DNA of 43,082 bases. Origin: Saccharothrix luteola. Its GTDB lineage: Bacteria > Actinomycetota > Actinomycetes > Mycobacteriales > Pseudonocardiaceae. Shown here in pieces: positions 1 to 8,658 of the stretch (within the stretch, counting starts at the first letter, position 1; each line of letters opens with the position of its first letter). Both the position numbers and the translations under genes were made by a program. Under the pieces are notes generated by a model. The model ran no database searches. It saw only the letters and a program-made list of their open reading frames with translations, and was not told the DNA's origin. The DNA is taken from the NCBI RefSeq assembly GCF_020859565.1, contig NZ_JAJHUO010000056.1, positions 1 through 43,082 on the forward strand, given 5' to 3'.

Positions 1-52
1 AGAGCGCGACCGCCTCGGCCCGGAACTCCGGCGGGTAGTGCTTCATCACCAT
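1..52 (-). CDS. IS3-family transposase OrfA, N-terminal fragment (runs off the left edge)
   Basis: Only the first 17 codons are present. They read MVMKHYPPEFRAEAVAL, which matches the start of the helix-turn-helix OrfA proteins of IS3-type elements (pattern YPPEFRxxAV). The start could be the first ATG or the second, two codons later. OrfA binds the element's terminal repeats, and it is normally followed by an OrfB DDE integrase made by frameshifting. OrfB is not in the window. The call rests on a short but distinctive motif. Confidence 0.7.
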   Translation of the reverse strand, partial: MVMKHYPPEFRAEAVAL

Positions 53-121
53 CTGAACGGGACTCCTGTCCACCCGGATCGTCAGGATCCAAGTGTGTCT
101 GGTGTCCAACATCCAGGGTCA
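1..121 (-). mobile_element. end of an IS3-family insertion sequence, cut by the window edge
   Basis: Read leftwards, the segment holds about 70 nt of non-coding end sequence followed by the 5' end of an IS3-type OrfA. It begins where the neighbouring caspase/NTPase reading frame stops abruptly. The terminus lies at roughly 118-127, near a TGACCCTGGATG run on the minus strand. That exact boundary is inferred from the broken gene. The other end and any target duplication are outside the window. Confidence 0.65.
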
Positions 122-1318
122 AGTCCCCACCACCACCGTGGCAGGCTCACCCCGCCCCTGCAGGTCGTCGATCAACGTCTGGATCTTGGCGCTGATCGGC
201 ACGTCGACGGGTGGCGAGGGCAGTCCGAGGTTCGCGGCGATGCGGGTGACGAGGTCGGCCGTGGTCAGGCCGGTCAGGTGGATCGCCGTGGTGAAAACGT
301 CATCAGGGGGTTGCTCGTCGGCGGCAGGTCTGGAGGTCAACCCGGCGTCGATCAGCGCACGGCGGAGGATCGGGCGCGCATGAATGATCAGGTTTCCCAG
401 GAGGGCAGACTTGCCCGCGCCTGCTCGGCCGGTCACGACGAGCATCCCTCGGTCGTGCGATCGCAACCAGGTCACGATTTCCCGACGCTGCCCGGCCCGA
501 CCTTCGAAGTACCAGGCGAGTTCGCCGAGTTCCCCGCCTTGTGCTTTGGGGAGGAAGTGCCGCTGTTCGTCGGCGGGGAGCTGGGACATGGCGTGGCGGA
601 GCCGAATGGCTACGTCCAGGGAGTTGCCCACGGGCATCGGCAAGTCGCGCCGCGCGAGTGCCACGTCGGCGATGTTCTTCGGTATCACCTGACTGTGCTC
701 GGGCAATCGGAGCTTGAGTTCCCGTGCGAGCTGCCACAAGTTGATCTGGTCCTCGGCACCGAAGGTGTCGCGCAGCGCCCGGCCGAGGGCGTGGCTGAAC
801 TGGCCCAGCGTCGTGGAACCGGTACCTGACACGCCGACGAGAAGTACCCGGCGCGGTCCCCGGCGGTCGTCGAGCGCGCGGTTGAGCAGTTCCACGAACC
901 GAGCCGACCGGCAAGCATCGATGACAACCATCGCCCACGCCTTCGGGTCACCGTCGGCGTGCTCGCGGGCCGTGATGCGGTAGGCCATGAGCTCCGGTGT
1001 GATCCCCTCGAGTTCGACGGGATCAGGACTCGCCGAATGCGCCAGGGTCGCGTGGCTCTGGTTCGACCAACCATGTCCGACCCAGTACAGGATGGAGGCG
1101 CAAGTGGCCCGTTCCGCCCACGAGTTGAGGCGGTCGAGCACGGTGGTCAAGTCCCGCTCCCCCATCGGGACGTCCCAGTCGACGCTGGCTGCGCCGAACC
1201 CTGCCAGCAGCCCGTAGACCGCGCCCAGTTCTGCCTCGACGTCGAGGTCCTCGTGATGCTGATACTTCCCGATCGCGATCGGGAAGAGCTCCAGCCCGCG
1301 CGTCCCGGAATCATCCAC
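119..1318 (-). pseudogene. caspase-like (C14/EACC1-type) protease fused to a P-loop NTPase, truncated by an IS
   Basis: The product starts with a caspase-like fold. Residues ILYWVGHGW supply the catalytic His82 and VVIDACRSARF supplies Cys136. A linker leads to a P-loop NTPase with Walker A GRAGAGKS at 297-304. The frame ends after EPATVVV-GT, exactly where family members continue into the Walker B strand (VVVDALDE-like), because IS3-type DNA begins there. The NTPase core and any C-terminal sensor repeats are therefore missing. The GTG start overlaps the stop of the upstream lipase gene by 8 nt, so the two were co-transcribed. Caspase-NTPase proteins of this type are linked to actinobacterial conflict/programmed-death systems (family knowledge). 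Loss of function is inferred, although the protease domain could still be made. Confidence 0.8.
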
Positions 1319-2765
1319 CGTCGACCTCGCCGTCGGTGGCGAGCACGAGTTGCGTCACCGGCGAGCCCCCGCCGCCGGAGACCGACACCCGATGCAGGTG
1401 CGGCCGATCGACCGTCACGGCGAACTGCCATATCCCGTCGCGCTTGTGCAGCGCGGGCATGTCGACCAGCGCACCGGTCTCAGCATCGGTGATTTCGCAC
1501 GTCGCGTCGTTGGGGCCATCGACACCGGACACCGGGACAGACCACTCGACCCCTCTCGGCACCGTCCCCGGGACATCGATCCCGAGTTGACCCCGGCCCA
1601 GCCGACCGCCCTGATCCACGCCGGTGATCACGGAGCGGACGAACATGCCCACCTCGTCAACGTGCCCGAGCGAGCCGTGCTGTTGTGCCTCCACTTGGGG
1701 GGGCGGACCGGGCGGTGTGGCCGAGTTCAGCGGAACGGTGCCATCGCCGGAACCGGGGAATCTCGCGAGTCGTCCGTACCGATCTCGCACGAGTTCGCCG
1801 TCGGAGTGCACACGGAATGTGTGGCGCAACCCTGTCGCGACGCCGTGCTCCAAGCCGATGGAGTGCACCGTCCCCTGCTCCACTCCCACCAACGCCCGGT
1901 GACCGACCATCGGCACCATGGAGAGTCTGGAGAGAAACCCGAACGACTGCCGTGCCAGTTCGCCGCTGCCGCTGAGGGATTCGATGTCTGACGGGGTGAG
2001 GTGGCGAACGTCGTCGGTGGTGTCCACACAGCGGTAGGTCGGGAGCAGATCGTGCAGCCCGGGCAGTCGCGCGGCCAGGCGCTTCAGTCGCCCACTCGGC
2101 AGCGGCGTGCCGGCACCGGTGCCGAAAATGACAGCGACCTTCGCTGCGCCTTGAAAGGGCGTCCCCAGGGTGACTGTGGCTCGGATGTCCGCCGTGACCA
2201 CCGGAGTCGTGCCGCTACCCTCGACCAGCCCCAACGCGCGTGCCACCAGCCCGCCCATGGAATGCGCGACCAGCACCAGACGCGCTTCACGGCCGTCGGG
2301 CTGCAAATCGCGGGCCCGTGCGTGCGCGGCGTGGGATCGCCAAGCGTCCAGGTGACGGCGGGCGGCGACGGCGAGGATCCGGGCATTGTGCTCCACGGGC
2401 AGGCGCCAGTCGTAGCCGAACTCCAGGACCGCGTCCGGATGCGCGACGACCTTCCGAATCTCCCGCACCAAGTTCGTGTATGGCTCGAAACCGCCCAGCG
2501 GGGCCCAGGCGGGGAATCTGAGCAGGCCACGGGCTTCGATACGCACGTCGAGGTCGGCGAGTCGCCGCAATGACCGACCGGATGTCCACGCCTCCCGATA
2601 CCAGCCAAGCCGGTTGATCCCCCAGAGCACGTCACCGGATGCCGCATCCACCAACGTGCTACCCATGATCCCAGGTATCACCACGACCGCGTCCTGGGAA
2701 ACCCCCCAGGACAGCCTCTGCTGATCCGGCGACCATTCACCCGGATCGACACCATCATCACTCAC
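1311..2765 (-). CDS. LCAT-type alpha/beta-hydrolase (lipase/acyltransferase-like)
   Basis: This 484-residue protein has an oxyanion-strand motif VVVIPGIMGSTL near residues 27-38. The nucleophile elbow is VAHSMGG, with Ser169. The acid residue is likely Asp341 in GSGDGTVPLNS, and the base is His363 or His368. The layout matches the lecithin:cholesterol acyltransferase family of esterases, lipases and transacylases. No signal peptide is visible, so it probably acts inside the cell. Residues after about 380 form a beta-rich tail of unknown role. It is the first gene of a two-gene operon with the caspase/NTPase gene. That pairing suggests either that the lipase is a membrane-attacking effector or that the protease controls it. 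The role is inference; the fold is well supported. Confidence 0.85.
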   Translation of the reverse strand: MSDDGVDPGEWSPDQQRLSWGVSQDAVVVIPGIMGSTLVDAASGDVLWGINRLGWYREAWTSGRSLRRLADLDVRIEARGLLRFPAWAPLGGFEPYTNLVREIRKVVAHPDAVLEFGYDWRLPVEHNARILAVAARRHLDAWRSHAAHARARDLQPDGREARLVLVAHSMGGLVARALGLVEGSGTTPVVTADIRATVTLGTPFQGAAKVAVIFGTGAGTPLPSGRLKRLAARLPGLHDLLPTYRCVDTTDDVRHLTPSDIESLSGSGELARQSFGFLSRLSMVPMVGHRALVGVEQGTVHSIGLEHGVATGLRHTFRVHSDGELVRDRYGRLARFPGSGDGTVPLNSATPPGPPPQVEAQQHGSLGHVDEVGMFVRSVITGVDQGGRLGRGQLGIDVPGTVPRGVEWSVPVSGVDGPNDATCEITDAETGALVDMPALHKRDGIWQFAVTVDRPHLHRVSVSGGGGSPVTQLVLATDGEVDGG

Positions 2766-3056
2766 ACCACGACCTTAACCAGCATACGACTCAGGGCGAT
2801 TGCGTAGTCGGTCAACAGTGCACTGAGCTGTGGTTTGTGGACGAGGCCTCGCACCCAGGCGAAGGCGGCGGGTGGACCGCATCGGTGATCATGGAGTTGC
2901 GACGTTTCACGACTCCGAGGAAGACCTCACCTACCGATGGCATCATCTCTCACCACCCCGCTGACTGTCATGCCTGTGGGGTGACAGAACTCTGCGCTGA
3001 GGCGCTGAGCTGCGACGATTCTCGCACCACGTGCTGTTGGAGCATGATCGTGAGGC
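2766..3056. other. intergenic region, no gene recognised
   Basis: This 5' region of the lipase operon has visibly lower GC than its surroundings. It should contain the lipase promoter, reading leftwards. No convincing open frame, RNA gene or terminal repeat was recognised in it. Confidence 0.4.
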
Positions 3057-3358
3057 GTGGCGCTACGACTACTGCGCCTGATCTTCGTCCGGGTCGTCGG
3101 CTGGTTGGTTCTGCTCAGTCGGTCATCGGCGGCCAAGGACGTGGAGTTGCTGATGCTGCGGCACGAGGTCGCCGTGCTGCGCCGAACCTACCCTCGCCCG
3201 CGGCTGGATTGGGCCGATCGTGCCGTGCTCGTCGCGTTGGTGCGCCGACTCCCCCGACGGCTGCGTGAACATCGATGGTGCCACGGACACCGCGCTCCGG
3301 TGGCACCGGCGCCTGGTTGCGAGGAGGTGGACCCGCCCCAACCGCATTGGGCGCGCCC
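3057..3358 (+). pseudogene. 5' fragment of an integrase-type transposase (broken)
   Basis: A GTG-started frame encodes LRLIFVRVVGWLVLLSRSSA, then KDVELLMLRHEVAVLRR and PRPRLDWADRAVL. This is the typical N-terminus of actinobacterial integrase-core transposases. After LPRRLREHR the frame is lost by a small indel, and the homology continues in another frame as ALRWHRRLVARRWTRPNR. The DDE catalytic core is absent, so it cannot be active. The part from about 3187 onward is the left arm of a spacer-less inverted duplication whose other arm carries the same coding segment on the opposite strand. Confidence 0.7.
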
Positions 3359-3523
3359 GGTGCGGTTCGGACAGATCCACCTCCTCGCAACCTGGCGCCG
3401 GTGCCCTCGCTGGACAGTGGCCGCTGTCACCAACCGGTGCTGGCGCAACCGTCGGGGCAGTCGGCGAACCAGCCCGACGAGCACGGCACGATCGGCCCAA
3501 TCCAGCCGCGGACGAGGGTGGTC
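3187..3523. repeat. long spacer-less inverted repeat (two ~165-bp diverged arms)
   Basis: The sequence folds about an axis at 3353/3354, inside the perfect palindrome GGGCGCGCCC (3349-3358). Reading inward on each strand, both arms carry CGGCTGGATTGGGCCGATCG, then CGTGCCGTGCTCGTCG, and later GGTTGCGAGGAGGTGGA. The arms differ at scattered positions in between, for example REHRW versus RQHRL at the protein level. Both encode the same transposase segment in opposite orientation. Confidence 0.85.
3349..3523 (-). pseudogene. second, inverted transposase fragment
   Basis: On the minus strand the frame reads PRPRLDWADRAVLVGLVRRL, then PRRLRQHRLVTAATV and HRRQVARRW. This is the same integrase-type transposase segment as the left arm, and it retains a few more family-like residues (LVTAATV). 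It has no start region and no catalytic core. It is either a separate copy joined head to head or a diverged inverted duplication. Confidence 0.65.
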
Positions 3524-3985
3524 CGGCGCACCACAGCGACATCGAAGTCCGTGGGCAACCAGGCGATCGGCGTCGAACTGTCGGCCGATTTCTGGCACCC
3601 CCGGACCCGCTGTCCGCGCCGCCGCCAACCAGGACGAGATCAAGGAGTACCGGCAGACTATGAAGGAGGCGGGCCATTACGAGCCCGTCGCGAGCGCCAT
3701 GGTGTCATGCGCGGACAAGATGACGCGCGCGCGAGTACGCGAATCCGGAACTGGCGTTGCGGCGGTGAAGAATTCTGGCAGCTTCCTCGGTCCGCAGATC
3801 ATTTGCGACCACGCGCGGTTCGCAACTCAGTACCTCCGTACTGCTCTACCGTTCCAGCCGAACGGGGCGCTCAGACCCGAGATACCCCGACTTCATCGAG
3901 GTGACGAGGCTGGGCCGAACGGGTCGTAACGATCCGGTCCTCACCTGCGACAAATAGTCACCCAGCCCTACCGGGGAGGCGTGAC
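3524..3985. other. decayed region with possible coding scraps
   Basis: No intact gene is seen. Two plus-strand frames carry protein-like stretches that switch frame: GNQAIGVELSADFWHP in one, then DEIKEYRQTMKEAGHYEP with VASAMVSCADKMTRARVRE in another. This is the pattern expected of an old gene broken by indels, but I do not recognise the family. The last ~60 nt should hold the promoter and ribosome site of the downstream repeat/TIR-like gene. Confidence 0.35.
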
Positions 3986-6900
3986 TTGAGCGGTGTCGGC
4001 GGCGCGATCGAGCGGTTCGCCGCGTTCCTGAACGGCGACTCGCCACCACCGACGCCGCCGGAACTGGCAGTGCAATCCGCGGACGACCGCGAGCTCGGCA
4101 CCATGGCATGCATCGTCACCGCCTCCGCTTGGTACGCCGACCAAGCCGGCTCGTCTGAACTGGTCAGGCTGATGTTGACCCGGGCCGTGGAACTGGGCGC
4201 CGTCGTCGACGAGTTCCGGCCGTTGGTCGATGTCGTGCTCGACGACCTCGACCTGTACGAGTGCGCCGTGGCCGCGCTCGGTCAGATCGACGCGTTCGTC
4301 ACCGACTGCGCGGACGCGAGTCTGGACGAGGCGATCGGGGTCCTCGGCGAGTTCCGGGACGGTGGGCACCGACTGACGATCCGGTCGACGTGCATCAAGG
4401 CGCTGTTGACGGCGTTGTGGTTGCGGTGGCAGGACTCCGGCCGGGCCGAGGACCTCGACGAGGTGATCACCACCGGAGGCGAAGGTGACGACCTGGTCCG
4501 CGCTGCACTCGCGGAACGCGGCGATGGTGACCGTGACGTCTGGCGTCAGGTTCGTCTCGGGATCGCCATGAAGCTGCGTGGCGCTCGTACGGCCGCGTTC
4601 GAACGAACGCGCGACATTGTGCACTTGAACGAGGTGGTGCGGCTGGGAACAGTGGCCATGCCGTTCATGCCGCGCGACGACAAGCCGTTTCTGATCGCCT
4701 CACACGCAGACGCGCTGCAAACGCGCTATCACTTGACCGGCACCGTCGAGGACCTCGACGACGCGATCGCAGGGCGGCGCAGGCAGCGGATTTTGTTCCC
4801 GCAGAACGAGGAGGGCTGGTTCCACGCGAGCGCGATGTTGTGCGAACTCCTGCACGCCCGGCGCGAGATCGCTGAGGTGGCGACCGATCTCGACGGCCTC
4901 ATCGACCTCAACGAGGACCTGCTGCGCGACGAACGGATCCAGCATGAACACCGGACCGAGCTGGCGTGGATCCAGGCTCGGCGGCTGCGCGAGCGGTGGA
5001 CGAGGACGGGTTTCGCGGACGACCTCGGCAGGGCGGCCGCGCTCGCACGTGAGCTGGCGGGCCAGACCACCGAGCCCGGACTGCTGTCGTCGCTCGGGTT
5101 CATGCTGTTCGAGTGGGCGTCGCTGACCGGTGACGGGGACGATCTCCGGTTGTCGATCGACCTCGGGCGCAGGTCCGCGAGTTCGCCCGGCCCGCCGCGG
5201 GATCAGGGACGCCGGCTGTCCAACCTCTTCGTTGCCGAGGTGAGGCTGGCCGAGGAGACGGGTCAGATCGAGGAGTTCGACGCCGCGATCGCCACGGCCC
5301 GCGCGACAGTCGCGCTGTTCGGGGAATCGGAGCCGGAGCACGCCGAGTTCCTCGTGAACGTCGCGGCCGGACTGCGCGGACGTTTCCAGCTGTCCGGCTC
5401 GGAAGACGACCTCGGGCAGGCCCTTCACTGCACCCGTGCCGCGTTGTCAAGGTCCATCGGCGACGCGGGCAGGATGCGATGCGGTGCTCTTCTGGTCCTG
5501 CTCCTCGCGGACCGGCTCGACCGGTTCGGTGATCCAGCCGCCTTCGATGAGGCGAAGCAGGTGATCGAGCAAGGCCTGCACCTGGATCCGGCCTGGCTGG
5601 GCAGCATTTCGCACCTCGGTGAGGTCGTCGGCCGCCGAGGCGCGGAGCATGGCATCGATCCCCGCGCGGGGAAGGCGCTGCTGTCGTTGCTTAACCGAGG
5701 GATTCTCGAGTCGTGCGTCGAGATGGCGGGGGTGGGTGCCAGGGCCCGCAACCCGGCCGTGCTCGAACTGGCAATGTCCGCGCTCAAAACGGCCGAGTCG
5801 CTCGGAGGGGCACCGGATCCGGCGATCTACACCGGGCTGCGCGGCCAGATCCTTTTCCGGCAGTGGCAGATCAGCGGGGTTCGCGCGGACCTCGACACCG
5901 CGATCGCCCTGCTCCTCGATGCGGTCTCCGCGACGGAGCGGTCGGCTCCGGTCTGGGCGAGTGACAACTTGAAGGACGCGGCTTACTTGCTGTACCGCAG
6001 ATACCGGCGGCGAAGTCACCGCGCCGACCTCGAAGAGTCCTGCCGGCTGCTGGAACGTGCGCTCCCACTGGCCGAGGATGGCACCGAGCTGCGCGCCACC
6101 GTCGAGGAGCGCCTGCACAGACAGCGGCGGCAGCTCGCCAACGCCCCCATGATGCTCGTGCACAGCGATGTCGGTGAGGTCGATCGCGAGGGTTTGAGCT
6201 CCTCGTACGGCATGTCCGCGCTGCAAGCGTGGAACAGAGGCGAACCTCGCGAGTCAGGCCTCTCGTGGGTTCGCGCGGGCGGTGATGTGACCGCTGATCC
6301 GGGTAGTCCGCGCGTGTTGTTCCTGCGCACGTTCACCGGTGACGACACCGCCTACAAGGTCATCGACAGTCTTGCGGCGGCACTGGGCGGTGGCGCTGGC
6401 CGGATCGAGATCGTCAGCGACCAGCGGGACCGCGACGCCATCGACCCGCGCGTAGACATCATCCCGGCGACGCGGGAGAACTGGCGGCGCGTGGTGCTGG
6501 AGCGGATGTTCGCCGCGGACGCCATCGTGTTGTACCTGTCGCCCAAGGACATCGACTTCCCGGAGTTCCCGTTCGCTGACTCGAGGCACCGGATCGCGAC
6601 CGGTGAGGAGATGCATGACGCATTGGTGGACGCACCGATGTCGCGTCCGATCACCGGGCCTGGTCTGCTGCGCGAGGTCGCCTACCTCAACCGCGCGAAC
6701 ATGCTGCCGATCACCGTTCTGGTGTGCGGCGAGCAGTACCAGGGCACGTTGAACGACCTGATCGCGCTGGCGGGAGCGATGGGTGACGCGACGGACCCCG
6801 CCGGGAACTTCCTCACCCCGCGGTTCACCGCCACCGACAAACAGGTCGGGCACCTGCACAAGGCGTATCGCGGCATCAGTTTCCAGCACGAGGAAGGCGC

Positions 6901-7327
6901 TTTGCCCGGACTCGCGGAGGTGATCCGCACCGCGCTCGCGGACATGCGGACCGAGAACATCACGCGACAACCGGTGCCGTGGCGGCTTCAGGACCTGTGG
7001 GGCCGTTCGCCCGAACCGAGGAACCTGCCACCGGACAACGTCGCGAAGATCATCGAGTTCAGCGACGTGGAGGAGCTGCTCTTCCTGCCAGAAGGCGAGA
7101 TCACCGAGATCAGCCACGACGGGATGCTCGTCGTGCTCGACCGCGAGGCGATCGCCCACGGCTGTCCGCACTGCCGGGCCGCAACGGATCGGATCTTCTT
7201 CTTCGTTGAGGGACTGCACAGCGCGCAGGAACTGGCCGAGACCGGACCAGCCACCGCCAAGGCGAGATGCCAGGTCTGCGGCAGGAGGTCCAGCTACCTT
7301 GGATTCGGCCACCTGGAACCGATGTAG
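3986..7327 (+). CDS. TPR-like superhelical protein with TIR-like domain and C-terminal zinc ribbon
   Basis: Of 1113 residues, about the first 740 form alpha-helical repeats like those in actinobacterial CHAT/TPR proteins, with recurring signatures such as SGRAEDLDEVI, TGTVEDLDDAI and TGQIEEFDAAI. From about 775 to 975 there is a Rossmannoid domain that starts PRVLFLRTFTGDDTAYKVID. It has an internal AADAIVLYLSPKD strand-loop and GPGLLREVAYL, resembling TIR-like families that sense or cleave nucleotides. The C-terminus carries a zinc ribbon, with C1060-x2-C1063 and C1095-x2-C1098. No membrane segment or signal peptide is seen. The SLOG-membrane gene begins 19 nt downstream, so the two form an operon. 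I infer a sensor/effector role in a nucleotide-based conflict system. The exact clan of the Rossmannoid domain is uncertain. Confidence 0.75.
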   Translation: MSGVGGAIERFAAFLNGDSPPPTPPELAVQSADDRELGTMACIVTASAWYADQAGSSELVRLMLTRAVELGAVVDEFRPLVDVVLDDLDLYECAVAALGQIDAFVTDCADASLDEAIGVLGEFRDGGHRLTIRSTCIKALLTALWLRWQDSGRAEDLDEVITTGGEGDDLVRAALAERGDGDRDVWRQVRLGIAMKLRGARTAAFERTRDIVHLNEVVRLGTVAMPFMPRDDKPFLIASHADALQTRYHLTGTVEDLDDAIAGRRRQRILFPQNEEGWFHASAMLCELLHARREIAEVATDLDGLIDLNEDLLRDERIQHEHRTELAWIQARRLRERWTRTGFADDLGRAAALARELAGQTTEPGLLSSLGFMLFEWASLTGDGDDLRLSIDLGRRSASSPGPPRDQGRRLSNLFVAEVRLAEETGQIEEFDAAIATARATVALFGESEPEHAEFLVNVAAGLRGRFQLSGSEDDLGQALHCTRAALSRSIGDAGRMRCGALLVLLLADRLDRFGDPAAFDEAKQVIEQGLHLDPAWLGSISHLGEVVGRRGAEHGIDPRAGKALLSLLNRGILESCVEMAGVGARARNPAVLELAMSALKTAESLGGAPDPAIYTGLRGQILFRQWQISGVRADLDTAIALLLDAVSATERSAPVWASDNLKDAAYLLYRRYRRRSHRADLEESCRLLERALPLAEDGTELRATVEERLHRQRRQLANAPMMLVHSDVGEVDREGLSSSYGMSALQAWNRGEPRESGLSWVRAGGDVTADPGSPRVLFLRTFTGDDTAYKVIDSLAAALGGGAGRIEIVSDQRDRDAIDPRVDIIPATRENWRRVVLERMFAADAIVLYLSPKDIDFPEFPFADSRHRIATGEEMHDALVDAPMSRPITGPGLLREVAYLNRANMLPITVLVCGEQYQGTLNDLIALAGAMGDATDPAGNFLTPRFTATDKQVGHLHKAYRGISFQHEEGALPGLAEVIRTALADMRTENITRQPVPWRLQDLWGRSPEPRNLPPDNVAKIIEFSDVEELLFLPEGEITEISHDGMLVVLDREAIAHGCPHCRAATDRIFFFVEGLHSAQELAETGPATAKARCQVCGRRSSYLGFGHLEPM

Positions 7328-7346
7328 GAACGAAAGGACGTGCGTG

Positions 7347-8396
7347 ATGCGGCCCTCGATCGTGATCACCGGCAGCGGTTCCCTCGACCGTCCCTACGAA
7401 CCGAAGCTCAAGAACGGGGAGATGATCCCGGCCGCGAGCGAAGCGATCGGCCGCGAGCTCGCCAAGGCGGGATTCGACCTGGCCGTGTTCTCCAGCAGCC
7501 AGAACTACATCGAGAGAGATGTGGTGAAGGGCTATCTGGGAGCTCTCGACGCCCAACATCCGGGCGAGATCATCGTCCACACACCGCACAACCGCGAGGT
7601 GGACTTCGGCGTCCCCCCGCACTTGAAACACGTGCTGAAGGTGCGGAAGAACCCGGCCTCGGAGTGGGATATCTCCTACTACCGCGCGCTGCTCAAGGCG
7701 GACAGCCTGCTGCTGATCGGCGGTGGTCGTGCCACCCGGATCGCGGGCGTGCTGGCCATGGCGCAGAGGATCCCGATCGTCGCTGTCGCCTGCTTCGGCG
7801 CGAGCGCGCTGACGGTGTGGAAGACCTTCAACGAAACCAAGAACGATGTCACCCAGGACGACCTCGACCTGATGGGGGCGGACTGGGGCGACGACTCGGC
7901 CGAACGGTTGGTGAAAAGCCTCCAGGACCAACTGGCCCGGCGCGAGGAGCATCTGCGCCAACAGGAGCAGCGAGAGAAGAGCGCACGTCGTCTCCGCACC
8001 CTACACGGGGTCGTGGCTCTTCTCTCGTTGGGTCTGGCGGTACTCAGCATTGCGCTGGGATCCCAGACGGCGAACTTCTCGTTGGCCCTCACCTGCGTTC
8101 TGGCCGGACCGCTGCTGGCATCGGTTGGTGGGGCGATCGCGCACGACATGACTGCGACGACCTCGGATTTCGTGCTGGCGGTCGTACGCGGCGCGGTCAC
8201 GGGGGCAGCCGCGGTGCTGCTGTACGTAGCAGCCCAGCGCATCACCGCCACGACCCCGCTGGACATCGAGGCGCTGCACAAGCTCTCGTGGTTCGTGGTC
8301 GCGATGGGTTTGCTGGCAGGCATCACCGTCGACCTGGTGTGGGCCAAGATGCGCAACGCGGACGTGCTGTCCGATCAGCCGTTGAAGGTCACCTGA
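7347..8396 (+). CDS. SLOG-like nucleotide-sensing domain fused to four transmembrane helices
   Basis: The 349-residue product begins with a Rossmann-like strand (PSIVITGSGS). Residues 118-145 read ADSLLLIGGGRATRIAGVLA, followed by IPIVAVACFGASA. The GGG-x-T turn and following helix are typical of SLOG/LSDAT nucleotide-binding domains. A charged coiled coil spans about 185-217. Four hydrophobic helices follow at about 219-239, 245-265, 278-297 and 312-333, so the C-terminus sits in the membrane. The ATG at 7347 has AAGGA 8 nt upstream; an in-frame GTG three bases earlier is possible. SLOG-membrane proteins have been predicted as ligand-gated membrane effectors in bacterial conflict systems (family knowledge). 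Pairing with the TIR-like protein suggests ligand producer and membrane responder (inference). Confidence 0.72.
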   Translation: MRPSIVITGSGSLDRPYEPKLKNGEMIPAASEAIGRELAKAGFDLAVFSSSQNYIERDVVKGYLGALDAQHPGEIIVHTPHNREVDFGVPPHLKHVLKVRKNPASEWDISYYRALLKADSLLLIGGGRATRIAGVLAMAQRIPIVAVACFGASALTVWKTFNETKNDVTQDDLDLMGADWGDDSAERLVKSLQDQLARREEHLRQQEQREKSARRLRTLHGVVALLSLGLAVLSIALGSQTANFSLALTCVLAGPLLASVGGAIAHDMTATTSDFVLAVVRGAVTGAAAVLLYVAAQRITATTPLDIEALHKLSWFVVAMGLLAGITVDLVWAKMRNADVLSDQPLKVT

Positions 8397-8658
8397 CCAG
8401 GAGTGCCCCGCGTCTGCCGGAACGTCATCCGTGCAGGTCAGGTGGAGTGGCGGTACTCGTTGACGATGCCGACCGGTCGTGGTCGTCGGCGGATGTTCGA
8501 GGCCCCGCCCCGCAGGTAGGCACGATCTCCGGCAGCGTGAACGTGAACCACGGCCCGATTGAGCCGCCTCCCCGTCGTCCGGGCTCATCGGCGGGCACCC
8601 CGCTCATCGCGCCTCGTACTTCACCCTGGGCCGGGCCCCCGATGATCGGCTGTCGCGC
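8397..8658. other. intergenic or decayed DNA after the SLOG gene
   Basis: No intact gene is seen. One plus-strand frame contains QVGTISGSVNVNHGPIEPPP near 8512-8571. It resembles the short beta motif (VQAG-x-SG-x-V-x) found near the start of many actinobacterial conflict NTPases, so it may be a remnant. This is a weak resemblance only. Confidence 0.3.

Noticed and set aside
3115..3677. several overlapping frames on both strands in the inverted repeat
   Set aside because: They are mirror translations of the transposase fragments, not new genes.
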